From assembly GCA_944324965.1 (NCBI GenBank), contig CALUYH010000006.1:28875-92874 (forward strand): a DNA stretch of 64,000 nucleotides, written 5' to 3'. This stretch comes from Candidatus Avelusimicrobium gallinaceum (GTDB lineage: Bacteria > Elusimicrobiota > Elusimicrobia > Elusimicrobiales > Elusimicrobiaceae). The notes beneath the pieces were generated by a model. That model ran no database searches. It worked only from the letters and a program-made list of their open reading frames with translations, and was not told where the DNA came from. Below, in pieces: positions 1 to 7,686 of this stretch (its first letter is position 1; every line of letters begins with the position of its first letter). Made by a program: the position numbers and the translations under genes.

Positions 1-913
1 AATAATCTCTTGGATTGACGGCCTGACCGTCTTTCCATACTTCGTAGTGCAAGTGTGTGCCGGTGGAGCGGCCGCTGGAGCCCATCGTGGCAATCCGGTC
101 GCCGCGTTTGACCACATCACCGGATTTTACCCGGATTTGGGTGGTGTGTGCATACAGCGTGGAGTAGCCTAACCCATGGTCCACCAAAATAGCCTGCCCG
201 TAACTGGGCACCCAGCCTGCGTGGCGCACGACGCCGTCCGCCGTTACGACGATGGGGCTGTCCGGCTTGCCCGCAAAGTCTATCCCGTTGTGGCGCTTGG
301 TCGTGCGCCGGCCGAAAGGATCCAACCGATACCCGAAACCGGAGCTGATCCGTGCCGTGGACGGACGGATAGACGGAATGGAGTTGAGCCCTTCGCGGCG
401 GTTGGCAAAGTACCAGGCAATTTCCTGAAAGCTGGCCAAACGGGTTTTGGCGTCGTCTTCTATTGTATCAATATATTTTTCAAATTCGTCTACATCCAGT
501 TGTTCCAAGTCTTTGCCCATTTCTTCTTTAAAGTGGGCGTCTTCCTTGGCTTTGGCTTCTTCCCACCCTTTGGGCAGGTTGATAAATTTGCCGCCGGGCA
601 TACCCAGCATTTGGCGCATTTGGGTATCGGTGGTACGGGTTAAATCCAGGTATTTGCGGCCGCGTTCCAGCTCGTCGGCGATGAGCTTCATTTTTACGCG
701 CATCAAATTGTTGTCGGCTTTGGTGATGTTGTAGTCGTACGCGCGGATAAAAAACAAAAATCCGCACAGCGTTACAATCAGCCACAAAATAAACACCAGT
801 ACGAGCGTCAGCACGCGCACTTTAAACTTTTTGGAAGAGCCCATCCGCGGCATAATCAAAATATCCACGCGTTCTTCCAGTATCCGTACCAGAGAATTGA
901 TTAATTTACCCAT
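1..913 (-). CDS. M23 family metallopeptidase, C-terminus cut by window edge
   Basis: This is probably an inner-membrane-anchored peptidoglycan endopeptidase of the LytM/M23 family. The protein starts MGKLINSLVRIL. It has one membrane segment around residues 30-52 and a charged, probably coiled-coil stretch around residues 60-150. The M23 domain follows, with the zinc motif HNGIDFAG and the second motif HLHYE both intact, so it should be catalytic. The sequence runs off the left edge after the motif GQAVNPRDY, so only a few residues are likely to be missing. The start is set by an ATG that lies 7 bases after an extended -10 box, with no Shine-Dalgarno sequence. The gene is divergent from the thioredoxin-like lipoprotein. 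It could cleave cross-links itself or act as an EnvC-like activator; the intact zinc ligands favour cleavage. Confidence 0.85.
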   Translation of the reverse strand, partial: MGKLINSLVRILEERVDILIMPRMGSSKKFKVRVLTLVLVFILWLIVTLCGFLFFIRAYDYNITKADNNLMRVKMKLIADELERGRKYLDLTRTTDTQMRQMLGMPGGKFINLPKGWEEAKAKEDAHFKEEMGKDLEQLDVDEFEKYIDTIEDDAKTRLASFQEIAWYFANRREGLNSIPSIRPSTARISSGFGYRLDPFGRRTTKRHNGIDFAGKPDSPIVVTADGVVRHAGWVPSYGQAILVDHGLGYSTLYAHTTQIRVKSGDVVKRGDRIATMGSSGRSTGTHLHYEVWKDGQAVNPRDY

Positions 914-920
914 CTTTTGT

Positions 921-929
921 ATTCTATCA
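921..929 (-). promoter_or_regulatory. Extended -10 promoter, predicted leaderless start of M23 gene
   Basis: On the minus strand the sequence reads TGATAGAAT, a TGN extended -10 followed by TAGAAT. Seven bases separate it from the ATG at 913. Transcription would start at or next to the start codon, and there is no Shine-Dalgarno sequence. Confidence 0.5.
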
Positions 930-973
930 TATACGGAGCCCTCCTGGGGGATTTCCTGATAAAGGAGAAAACG

Positions 974-1459
974 ATGAAAAAATTGCTCATTTTAACTGCC
1001 GCCGTATTGCTGGCGGGCTGCTTGAAAGTACCGCAGGTGCCTACACTGGGCGTGGTGGAAATGCCCGTCGCGGCCGAGGCGGAAGAAGAAGCCGTTTGGA
1101 CTTCCACCGATTACGAAGGCAAACCGGTGCTGATTGTGTTTATGGGTTCTTGGTGCCCGTACTGCAAAATGTCCATGCCGGCCTTGAACGAAGCGGCCAA
1201 AAATTTTGACGGAAAAGCCGAAATTGTAGGCGCATTTATGGACAGCGATAAAGACGCCGTGCTGGCCGTAGCCAAAGAACACGGCCTGACCACCAAAGTG
1301 CTTTACAACGCCGGCGGTGCCGCGCAAGTGATGGAAGTAACCGGCCTGCCGCACGCCGTGCTGTTTGACAAAAAACACCGCGCCGTAAAAGTGTGGGAAG
1401 GCTTCAGCCCCACCCTGGCGCAGGAGTTCAACGAACAGTTGGAACGCTTGACCAAATAA
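974..1459 (+). CDS. Thioredoxin/TlpA-like lipoprotein
   Basis: This is an envelope-anchored thiol-disulfide protein of 161 residues. The signal peptide MKKLLILTAAVLLAGC ends in a lipobox with Cys16 as the lipidated residue. A thioredoxin fold follows, with the active-site motif WCPYC near residue 75 and the cis-proline stretch TGLPHAVL near residue 135. The start is fixed by AAGGAG at 962-967 and by the signal peptide; a longer reading from 917 would bury the signal sequence. It probably reduces or isomerises disulfides in exported proteins, or serves cytochrome maturation, but the partner is not visible here. The gene is monocistronic and ends at a strong terminator. Confidence 0.85.
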   Translation: MKKLLILTAAVLLAGCLKVPQVPTLGVVEMPVAAEAEEEAVWTSTDYEGKPVLIVFMGSWCPYCKMSMPALNEAAKNFDGKAEIVGAFMDSDKDAVLAVAKEHGLTTKVLYNAGGAAQVMEVTGLPHAVLFDKKHRAVKVWEGFSPTLAQEFNEQLERLTK

Positions 1460-1480
1460 TTTCGGGCAGTTGCCCAACAA

Positions 1481-1507
1481 AAGGCCCCGCGCAAACGGGG
1501 CCTTTTT
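1481..1507 (+). terminator. Rho-independent terminator
   Basis: The inverted repeat AAGGCCCCG / CGGGGCCTT is followed by a run of T. It lies between the convergent thioredoxin-like gene and the SPL-family gene. The A-rich left flank may let it work in both directions. Confidence 0.85.
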
Positions 1508-1531
1508 TATGGGTAAAATGTTGCGGCGGGG

Positions 1532-2830
1532 CTAATTAAATTCCGCCGCCAGGTGCGAGTCCTCCATACACAAATACACGTGCGCCTGCGGGAATGTGCG
1601 GCGCAAAAGCGGCACCAAAAAGCGGTACACTTCCCGGCGTTGAGCGTCCCCGTAGCGCATTTTGCCGTCAAAATCCAGCAAAAATTCACCGTCCAAAATC
1701 GTATTGTCCGGGAAACGGTTTTCAATCATTTTTTTAAGTTCGCGGCTAAAGCGCAGCGTGCCCACGCTAATCCAGGCGATTTTGTCCTGCGGCAGCGTGT
1801 CGGCCATTTCTTGCACGGTGCGGGCATAGTCTTCCTGCCAGCCGTCGTACAGAATCACCGGGTCAAAATGGAACCCCAAGCGGTAGCCCGCGCGGGCCGC
1901 TTCGCACGCGGCATGCAGGCGGGCGGTTAAAGGCGGCGTAAAATGTTCGGCACCGTCGGTAATTTTGGACGAATTAACCGACCACGAAACCACCACGTTT
2001 TCGCACCCGCCGACGTCCAATAATCCGCCGATATTGACGCTTTTGGTTTTAAATTCAAACTGCAGCTGCGGCCGCACGCGGAAAAACGGCACGATTTTTT
2101 GCGAGTAGCGGGTTAAATCGTCAAACACGAGCGAGTCCGTAAACTCGCCGCTCCCGATACGCGGGCGGTCAAACGGACCTTTGCAAAAGGTCGCCCCGTC
2201 TATTTTGCTTAAAAATTCATCCAGGTTGGCCGGCAGCAGCACGGCGTGCAGATTTTGATATTGTTGCAAAAAACAATATTCGCATTCAAACCGGCAGCCG
2301 AAACCCAAATTGATTAAATTGTACCCGCACCCGGCCGACCCGCAACTGCAGGGGCAGGGTTTTAAAAAATCATATTTTTCGCGGTGGATGAGCAGGGTGT
2401 CCAGCCGGTGCGAAAAATTCGGGCTGCCGACTTGGGTCTTTCCGTCCGTTTCTTTAAATTCGGCCTTCGGAAATGCCTCGCGCACGCGCGCGGCGAGCTC
2501 GCTGTCTTGCACGGACGTTTCTATATAGACGGTTTTGGGGTAAAACGCCCGCGGCGTTAAATCCGCCCGCAAGGCGGGGTCCAACTCCAGTTTGGGCAGG
2601 TAAAAGCGGTCCTTGGCGGCGGTTTTAAAATTGACGGGATAGCGCTTGGCCAAAAGTTGTTTTTTGGCGGATTCAAAATTCAAATTTTTTTGCGCCGGCA
2701 AAATATCCTGCGGGGCGGAACCGTCCCGCTTGGCAATTTCGTACACCAGGCGCACCAGCTCGCGCCGTTTGTTCACCCCCAATTTGGGCAGCAGCTGCAA
2801 CACGTAATTTTCGGCCGTTTCCACCATCAT
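1532..2830 (-). CDS. Spore photoproduct lyase-family radical SAM protein
   Basis: This protein of about 432 residues carries the radical SAM cluster motif C-x3-C-x2-C (CRFECEYC), followed by FLQQYQN as in the SplB/DNA photolyase-like family. Just before it is a second Cys-rich stretch, KPCPCSCGSAGC, seen in the non-sporulating branch of that family. Known SplB enzymes repair the thymine spore photoproduct; nothing here suggests sporulation, so the substrate is open. I chose the ATG at 2830, which overlaps the stop of the upstream aldo/keto reductase as ATGA; the open frame to 3142 lies wholly inside that gene. It is the last gene of a long minus-strand run beginning with the AddB-like gene. 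Confidence 0.75.
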   Translation of the reverse strand: MMVETAENYVLQLLPKLGVNKRRELVRLVYEIAKRDGSAPQDILPAQKNLNFESAKKQLLAKRYPVNFKTAAKDRFYLPKLELDPALRADLTPRAFYPKTVYIETSVQDSELAARVREAFPKAEFKETDGKTQVGSPNFSHRLDTLLIHREKYDFLKPCPCSCGSAGCGYNLINLGFGCRFECEYCFLQQYQNLHAVLLPANLDEFLSKIDGATFCKGPFDRPRIGSGEFTDSLVFDDLTRYSQKIVPFFRVRPQLQFEFKTKSVNIGGLLDVGGCENVVVSWSVNSSKITDGAEHFTPPLTARLHAACEAARAGYRLGFHFDPVILYDGWQEDYARTVQEMADTLPQDKIAWISVGTLRFSRELKKMIENRFPDNTILDGEFLLDFDGKMRYGDAQRREVYRFLVPLLRRTFPQAHVYLCMEDSHLAAEFN

Positions 2831-3750
2831 TTGTCGTTCTCCAAAAAATGCATTTCTTCTTCCGTCAGCGCTACTTGTGCGGCTTGTGCGTTCTGCCGCA
2901 CCTGTTCTGCCGTGCGCGCCCCCATCAGCACCCCGCTCACCCCCGCCTGTTCCAAAGCCCACGCACCCGCCACCGCTGCGGCGCAAGTGTGCTTTTGGTC
3001 GGCCAGTTCTTTCACGCGGGCCGCCGTTTGGTTCGCCTGCAAGAAGGCGTCCCCGCGGTAGCATTTGTAAAAATAATTGCGTGCGTCCGCCCGGCGCAAG
3101 TTGGGTTCTTGGCGGTATTTGCCGCTTAAAATTCCGCCGCACAGCGTGCCGTACCCGATAAACCCAATGCCCAATTCGCGGCAGGCGGGCAGTACGGCCC
3201 GGCCCTTTTGCGGGTGCAGGAGCGAAAATTCATTCTGTACCGACGCTATTTTGCACACCGCCGCGGCCCGGCGCAGTTCGGCCTCGGTTACGTTACATAA
3301 ACCAATGTAACGAATTTTGCCTTGTTCCCGCAAGCGCACCAAGGTTTCCAGTGCGGCTTCCAGCGGGACCTTCGGGTCCGGGTAGTGAATTTGATACAAA
3401 TCCAAATAATCGGTTTGCAGGCGAGTCAGGGATTCTTCCAGTTGGCGGATAAGGGTTTGCGGGCGCAAATCGTGGTCGGTCCAGGAGCCGTTTTTCACCA
3501 GCCCGCACTTGCCGGCCAGCACTACTCGTTGGCGGCGGCCCTGCAAGGCGCGGCCGATAAGCGCTTCACTCTGCCCGTAAATGGGTGCGGTGTCCAGGAA
3601 GGTAATGCCGGCGTCCAAAGCGGCTGCAAGCGTGTTGCAGGCGGCGGTTTCGTCCGTCGGGCCCCAATCCGTTCCTCCGCCCAAGGCCCAGCCGCCCAGC
3701 CCCACGGGGGAAAGGTACAATTCCGTTTGGCCCAGGCGGTGGGATTGCAT
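2827..3750 (-). CDS. Aldo/keto reductase
   Basis: This is a cytoplasmic NADPH-dependent carbonyl reductase of the aldo/keto reductase superfamily, about 307 residues and near normal length. The catalytic tetrad can be read in order: Asp and Tyr in FLDTAPIYGQSE, Lys in VLAGKCG and His in YQIHYPD. The substrate cannot be predicted. The ATG at 3750 is preferred, three bases after the stop of the CoA-binding gene; a TTG at 3759 in the same frame is possible but overlaps that gene. It is translationally coupled at its end to the SPL-family gene by an ATGA overlap. Confidence 0.85.
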   Translation of the reverse strand: MQSHRLGQTELYLSPVGLGGWALGGGTDWGPTDETAACNTLAAALDAGITFLDTAPIYGQSEALIGRALQGRRQRVVLAGKCGLVKNGSWTDHDLRPQTLIRQLEESLTRLQTDYLDLYQIHYPDPKVPLEAALETLVRLREQGKIRYIGLCNVTEAELRRAAAVCKIASVQNEFSLLHPQKGRAVLPACRELGIGFIGYGTLCGGILSGKYRQEPNLRRADARNYFYKCYRGDAFLQANQTAARVKELADQKHTCAAAVAGAWALEQAGVSGVLMGARTAEQVRQNAQAAQVALTEEEMHFLENDK

Positions 3751-3752
3751 AA

Positions 3753-4118
3753 CTACCAAAGGCCGTTATCGGCCATAAAGCAAGACTCCACCGCCTCTAT
3801 CCCGGCGGAACGAGCCAAATCGTACGCCCGGGGCGATTGGGCCCCCGGTTGGAACCAAATTTCCTTTACGCCGCCCGCAATGCACTGCTGCACCGCTCCT
3901 TCCAGTGCGGCCGGCGGGATGACCATAATGGCCACGTCCGCCTTTGCGGGGACGGCGGCCAAATCGGGCCACAGCTTTTCCCCCGCCGCGGTGCCGCCTT
4001 TGGGATTAATGCCAAACACGCGGAACCCTTTGGATAAAAGCGTTTTGAAAATTTTATTCCCGTATTTGGCCGCATCCTGCGACACACCAAACACGACGAT
4101 GTTTTTATTTTCGTACAT
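3753..4118 (-). CDS. CoA-binding domain protein (YccU-like)
   Basis: This 121-residue protein consists of a single Rossmann-type CoA-binding domain. It begins MYENKNIVVFGVSQDAAKYG and contains the GINPKGG and WFQPGAQS motifs typical of the small stand-alone family. It has no ligase domain, so it probably binds CoA or a CoA ester rather than catalysing. It sits between YbaB and the aldo/keto reductase with 3-base gaps, so all three are likely cotranscribed. No specific role can be assigned. Confidence 0.8.
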   Translation of the reverse strand: MYENKNIVVFGVSQDAAKYGNKIFKTLLSKGFRVFGINPKGGTAAGEKLWPDLAAVPAKADVAIMVIPPAALEGAVQQCIAGGVKEIWFQPGAQSPRAYDLARSAGIEAVESCFMADNGLW

Positions 4119-4121
4119 AGC

Positions 4122-4415
4122 TTACGCCTGCGGCGCGGCCAAAGAGCCCATCGCCTGCGCGGCCATACCCTGGCTGTCGCGCACGGCTTTGTTGATGACG
4201 GTTTTTAAATCTTCGGCAATTTCGGCTTCGGTAAAGTTTTTCACCAGCGCGTCCACGCGCACTTCTTTCACTTCCTGCGAGCCGGAAATCGTCACTTCAA
4301 ACAAATGGCGCGGGCTGTCCACTTTAATCACCATATTGTCCAGCCGTTTTTTGATTTCTTCCATTTGGCTTTTGAGTTTCCACAAATCTTTTAATTGTCC
4401 GAGTTTATCAAACAT
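4122..4415 (-). CDS. YbaB/EbfC family nucleoid-associated protein
   Basis: This 97-residue protein matches YbaB/EbfC in size and organisation. It has a charged helical N-terminus (LKDLWKLKSQMEEIKKRL), a central beta region (VTISGSQEVKEVRVD) and a C-terminal helix. The family forms dimers that bind DNA. In many bacteria ybaB lies with dnaX and recR; here it follows the AddA-like recombination gene, which also points to DNA maintenance. The start is supported by GAGG about 7 bases upstream. Confidence 0.85.
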   Translation of the reverse strand: MFDKLGQLKDLWKLKSQMEEIKKRLDNMVIKVDSPRHLFEVTISGSQEVKEVRVDALVKNFTEAEIAEDLKTVINKAVRDSQGMAAQAMGSLAAPQA

Positions 4416-4455
4416 ATATACCTCTTTATTTCTGTAATTTTTTATATTTTATCTT

Positions 4456-7400
4456 TTATAAATCTGCCGCCGCAAATGTGCGCACAAACACCGCCGAACA
4501 CCGCACTTTTTTGTCCGGGAACAGCCGCCGCGCGGCCTGTTGGTATACGGAAAGCTGGGGGCGGTATTTGGCGTCCAGCGTGGCGGCTTCGGCACCGGGG
4601 CGGATATTGTCCGTCTTGTAATCGGCCACCCAAATGCTCCCGTCCGGGCACTCCAGCACGGCGTCCATCACGCCCGACTCCACAAGTCCTTCCTTCGTCA
4701 AGAACGAAAACGGCATTTCGCACGCCAGCGTTTTGCACGCCGCCAATTCGGCAAACAACGGGCTTTGGGCAAATTGCGTCAGCACCTGTTCGGCTTCGGC
4801 CGCCCGCTGGGGCGCACCGGCCGCTTCGGCCGCGGCACGCACCGCCTGCGCCACGTCCGTTTCCCGCCGCCCGATCAGCCGCTCCAAGGCGCGGTGGCAC
4901 ACCGTGCCGAGTTCGGCCCCTGCGCGCTGCGCCTCGGTCAGCGTATCCGGCGATTGGACGAGCTCGCTGGGGGAGCGCTTTTGGTTGTGCAACAGCATCT
5001 CTTCGTAGCGGGCTTTGCGCCGGGCATAGGCCTCGCGCCAGGCGGCTACTTCGCGCGGGGTTTCGGCCGCCGGGCCGGCCGCTGTGTGGCGGTAGCGGAA
5101 GGCGTCCGGGTTTTGGTACGCGGCGTACCAAACGGGCATTTCCAAGTCGCCGTCTTTTAAAATAGCGGGTTTTTCTTCCCCGTTGGGGAAAAGACCCGCC
5201 GCCAAAAACGGAGCGGAAGCCTTATCCGCGCCCGCGCGGCTGTCGGCCGACAGGAGCATGCGCTCCCTGGCGCGCGTAAGCGCCACGTACAGCACGCGGA
5301 CTTCTTCGCACTCGTCGTGCTTTTTTTGTTCGCCTTCCAAAAAGGCCAAATTCACATCGCACACTTTGCCCACCCGCAGGCCGTGCATATTGTACTGCCA
5401 GGAAAAAATATGCGTTTGCGGCTTGGCGGTGGAAGCCGTGTCTTTTTTGGACAAGTCCGCCAAAATAACTACCGGGAATTCCAACCCCTTGGATTTGTGC
5501 ACCGTCATAACGGACACGGCGTCCAGCGCGTCGTCCGGCGCGGGGGCGGTCAAAAGGTCGGGATTTTCTTCCAACAGGGTTTGGATTTCACTTAAAAATT
5601 GGGAAAGGGATGTTTCCCCCTCCGCCGCATAGCCCTGCCCCATCGCGGCCAAACGCCGCAGGTTGGCCAGCGTCTGCTCCCCTTCATACGCGGCGGCGCA
5701 CGCTTCGGGCAGGAAGGTGTCGTCCAGCACGTCTTCCAGCACTTCCCGCAGGGAGCGGCGCCCGGCCCGGGCGGAAAAATCTTTTAACAGGGCGTAGCAG
5801 CGGGCGGCTTTTTCGTCGGACGTTTTGGCAAACAGGTTTAATTCCCCCCGCACGGCCAGCTGATAAATTTCTTCGTCCGTCATGGCGCCCAGCGGGCTTC
5901 TTAACACGCCGGCCAGCGCGGTGCGGTCCTGCGGGTCTGCCGCGGCGCGCAGGAAATTTAGGAAATCGTTCACTTCCTGCTTGCGGTAAAAATCTTTGTC
6001 CGTTTCCACGTTAAACGCAATGCCGCGGCGGCGCAGAGCGTTGGTAAACGGGCCGACGGTGGTGGCCGCCCGCGTGAGCAGGGCGATATCCCGGTACGCC
6101 AGTTTGTGCCCGTCCGCCAGCGTCAGGCGGCCGACGTTTTGCTCTATCCAATCGGCAATGCGTTCGGCCTGGTTGTCGCGGTAGGCGTCGGCGGAGATTT
6201 TTTCGCCTTCCGGCGCGGTGATAAACAACCACGAGCTGGCGCCGCCGCGGTCGGTTTTGCTGGTAAAAATTGGCACGTACGCCGGCTGGAAAGCGCTTTG
6301 CTGAATCATCGCGCGGGAACAAATGGAGTTGGCGGTTTCAATAATTTCCGGCGCACTGCGGAAGTTCTGCTGCAGGAAATGTTTAACGCCGCCTTGTTTT
6401 AAAATCAAATCGGTAAACAGTTCGTAGGCCGTGATGTCCGCCCCGCGGAAGCGGTAAATGGATTGTTTGGGGTCACCCACCACAAACAACTTGCCGGGCG
6501 CCAGGCGCACGTCCTGCCAGCGGGCGGCCGAGGACGCTTTTTCCTCTGCCAAAAACAGCAACAATTCCCCCTGCACCGGGTCCGTGTCCTGGAATTCGTC
6601 AATAAACAACACGTCAAATTTTTCTTTTAAAAGCCGCCGCACATACAAATTGTTTTGCAGCAGGTTGCGGGTTTTGACGATTAAATCGTCAAAGCTCAAA
6701 ATACCTTCGCGGCCGAATTCGGCGCGGATGTCGTCGGTAACGTCTTTCACCAGGCGGTACGCGTCCAAGAAAAGCTGCTGCTTTTCGGGCGTGGTTTTGG
6801 AAGCAAACGCCACGATGGAGCGGGCTTCTTCAAACGCTTCGGGCTCCCAATCCTTATAACAACCCGTCGGGAAGGAAAACATCGCCGATTCCGGCGCCGG
6901 CGCCACGGGCGTACTTTTTAAAAACGCGGCCGTGCGCCGCAGCGAGGCCGCTGCCCCCTGCAACACCTGTTCGGCCTTGCGCAATTTTTTGCCGGGCTTT
7001 ATATAAGGCGCCAGCAGTTCCTCGGCGCGGGCGGCGCGCTCCAAACACAGGGCGGCCAGCATATCGCGGTGGGCGTAATAATCGTACGATTCAATTTTGC
7101 CGCTGCAAAGTTCCTGGGCAAAATCTTTCAACTCCGGCAGGGAAACTTCCTTGAGTACCTTTTTCCATTCCGCGGCCCGCGGAGCGGACGGCCCCAGCTG
7201 TTCATCCAAAAACGAATTCCATCGCGCGTCAAACAAGCGCGCGGCGCGTTGGCCGGAGTCAATCTCGGCGTTGGGCGCCAGGCCGGCTTCCAGCGGGTAG
7301 GCCTTTAAAATTTCGGCGCAGAAGCCGTGTATCGTGCCGATGGACGCGCGGTCCATGCGCGCCAGGGCGGTTTCGGCGCGGGACAAAAGCGTATCATCCT

Positions 7401-7686
7401 TTACGTCAAAGTTGTCGCGCAAGCGCTTTAAAGACGCGTCCTTCTGCCCCTCTTTAATCGCGCGCACCAACGCCTGAAGTTTAAAAATAAAACGGGTTTT
7501 TAATTCGGCGGCGGCTTTTTCGGTAAACGTAAGCGCCACCAATTTTTCCACCGGCGTCCCCTGCGCCAGCACCGCCAGGCACAGCCGGTCAATTAACAAC
7601 GTGGTTTTGCCCGTTCCCGCACCGGCTTCCACCACGATGTTTACGCCCAACAACGTTTGCAGTTCTTCGCGTTTTTCCAATATCAT
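4456..7686 (-). CDS. UvrD/RecB-type helicase-nuclease (AddA-like)
   Basis: This 1076-residue protein is the motor and nuclease subunit of a double-strand-break resection enzyme. Superfamily 1A helicase motifs appear in order: Walker A GAGTGKTT near residue 23, motif II DEFQDTD, motif III VVGDPKQSIYRFRG, motif V TVHKSKGLEFP and motif VI YVALTRARERM. A C-terminal PD-(D/E)XK nuclease follows, with GVMDAVLE and VADYKTDN. The length and the helicase-plus-nuclease layout match AddA or RecB. Its start overlaps the stop of the AddB-like gene as ATGA, so the two are coupled. There is no RecD-like gene, which favours an AddAB-type complex that processes breaks for RecA loading. Confidence 0.85.
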   Translation of the reverse strand: MILEKREELQTLLGVNIVVEAGAGTGKTTLLIDRLCLAVLAQGTPVEKLVALTFTEKAAAELKTRFIFKLQALVRAIKEGQKDASLKRLRDNFDVKDDTLLSRAETALARMDRASIGTIHGFCAEILKAYPLEAGLAPNAEIDSGQRAARLFDARWNSFLDEQLGPSAPRAAEWKKVLKEVSLPELKDFAQELCSGKIESYDYYAHRDMLAALCLERAARAEELLAPYIKPGKKLRKAEQVLQGAAASLRRTAAFLKSTPVAPAPESAMFSFPTGCYKDWEPEAFEEARSIVAFASKTTPEKQQLFLDAYRLVKDVTDDIRAEFGREGILSFDDLIVKTRNLLQNNLYVRRLLKEKFDVLFIDEFQDTDPVQGELLLFLAEEKASSAARWQDVRLAPGKLFVVGDPKQSIYRFRGADITAYELFTDLILKQGGVKHFLQQNFRSAPEIIETANSICSRAMIQQSAFQPAYVPIFTSKTDRGGASSWLFITAPEGEKISADAYRDNQAERIADWIEQNVGRLTLADGHKLAYRDIALLTRAATTVGPFTNALRRRGIAFNVETDKDFYRKQEVNDFLNFLRAAADPQDRTALAGVLRSPLGAMTDEEIYQLAVRGELNLFAKTSDEKAARCYALLKDFSARAGRRSLREVLEDVLDDTFLPEACAAAYEGEQTLANLRRLAAMGQGYAAEGETSLSQFLSEIQTLLEENPDLLTAPAPDDALDAVSVMTVHKSKGLEFPVVILADLSKKDTASTAKPQTHIFSWQYNMHGLRVGKVCDVNLAFLEGEQKKHDECEEVRVLYVALTRARERMLLSADSRAGADKASAPFLAAGLFPNGEEKPAILKDGDLEMPVWYAAYQNPDAFRYRHTAAGPAAETPREVAAWREAYARRKARYEEMLLHNQKRSPSELVQSPDTLTEAQRAGAELGTVCHRALERLIGRRETDVAQAVRAAAEAAGAPQRAAEAEQVLTQFAQSPLFAELAACKTLACEMPFSFLTKEGLVESGVMDAVLECPDGSIWVADYKTDNIRPGAEAATLDAKYRPQLSVYQQAARRLFPDKKVRCSAVFVRTFAAADL

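Noticed and set aside
3322..4437. 371-codon plus-strand frame across the aldo/keto reductase, CoA-binding and YbaB genes
   Set aside because: It spans three real genes on the other strand and shows no protein-like motif.
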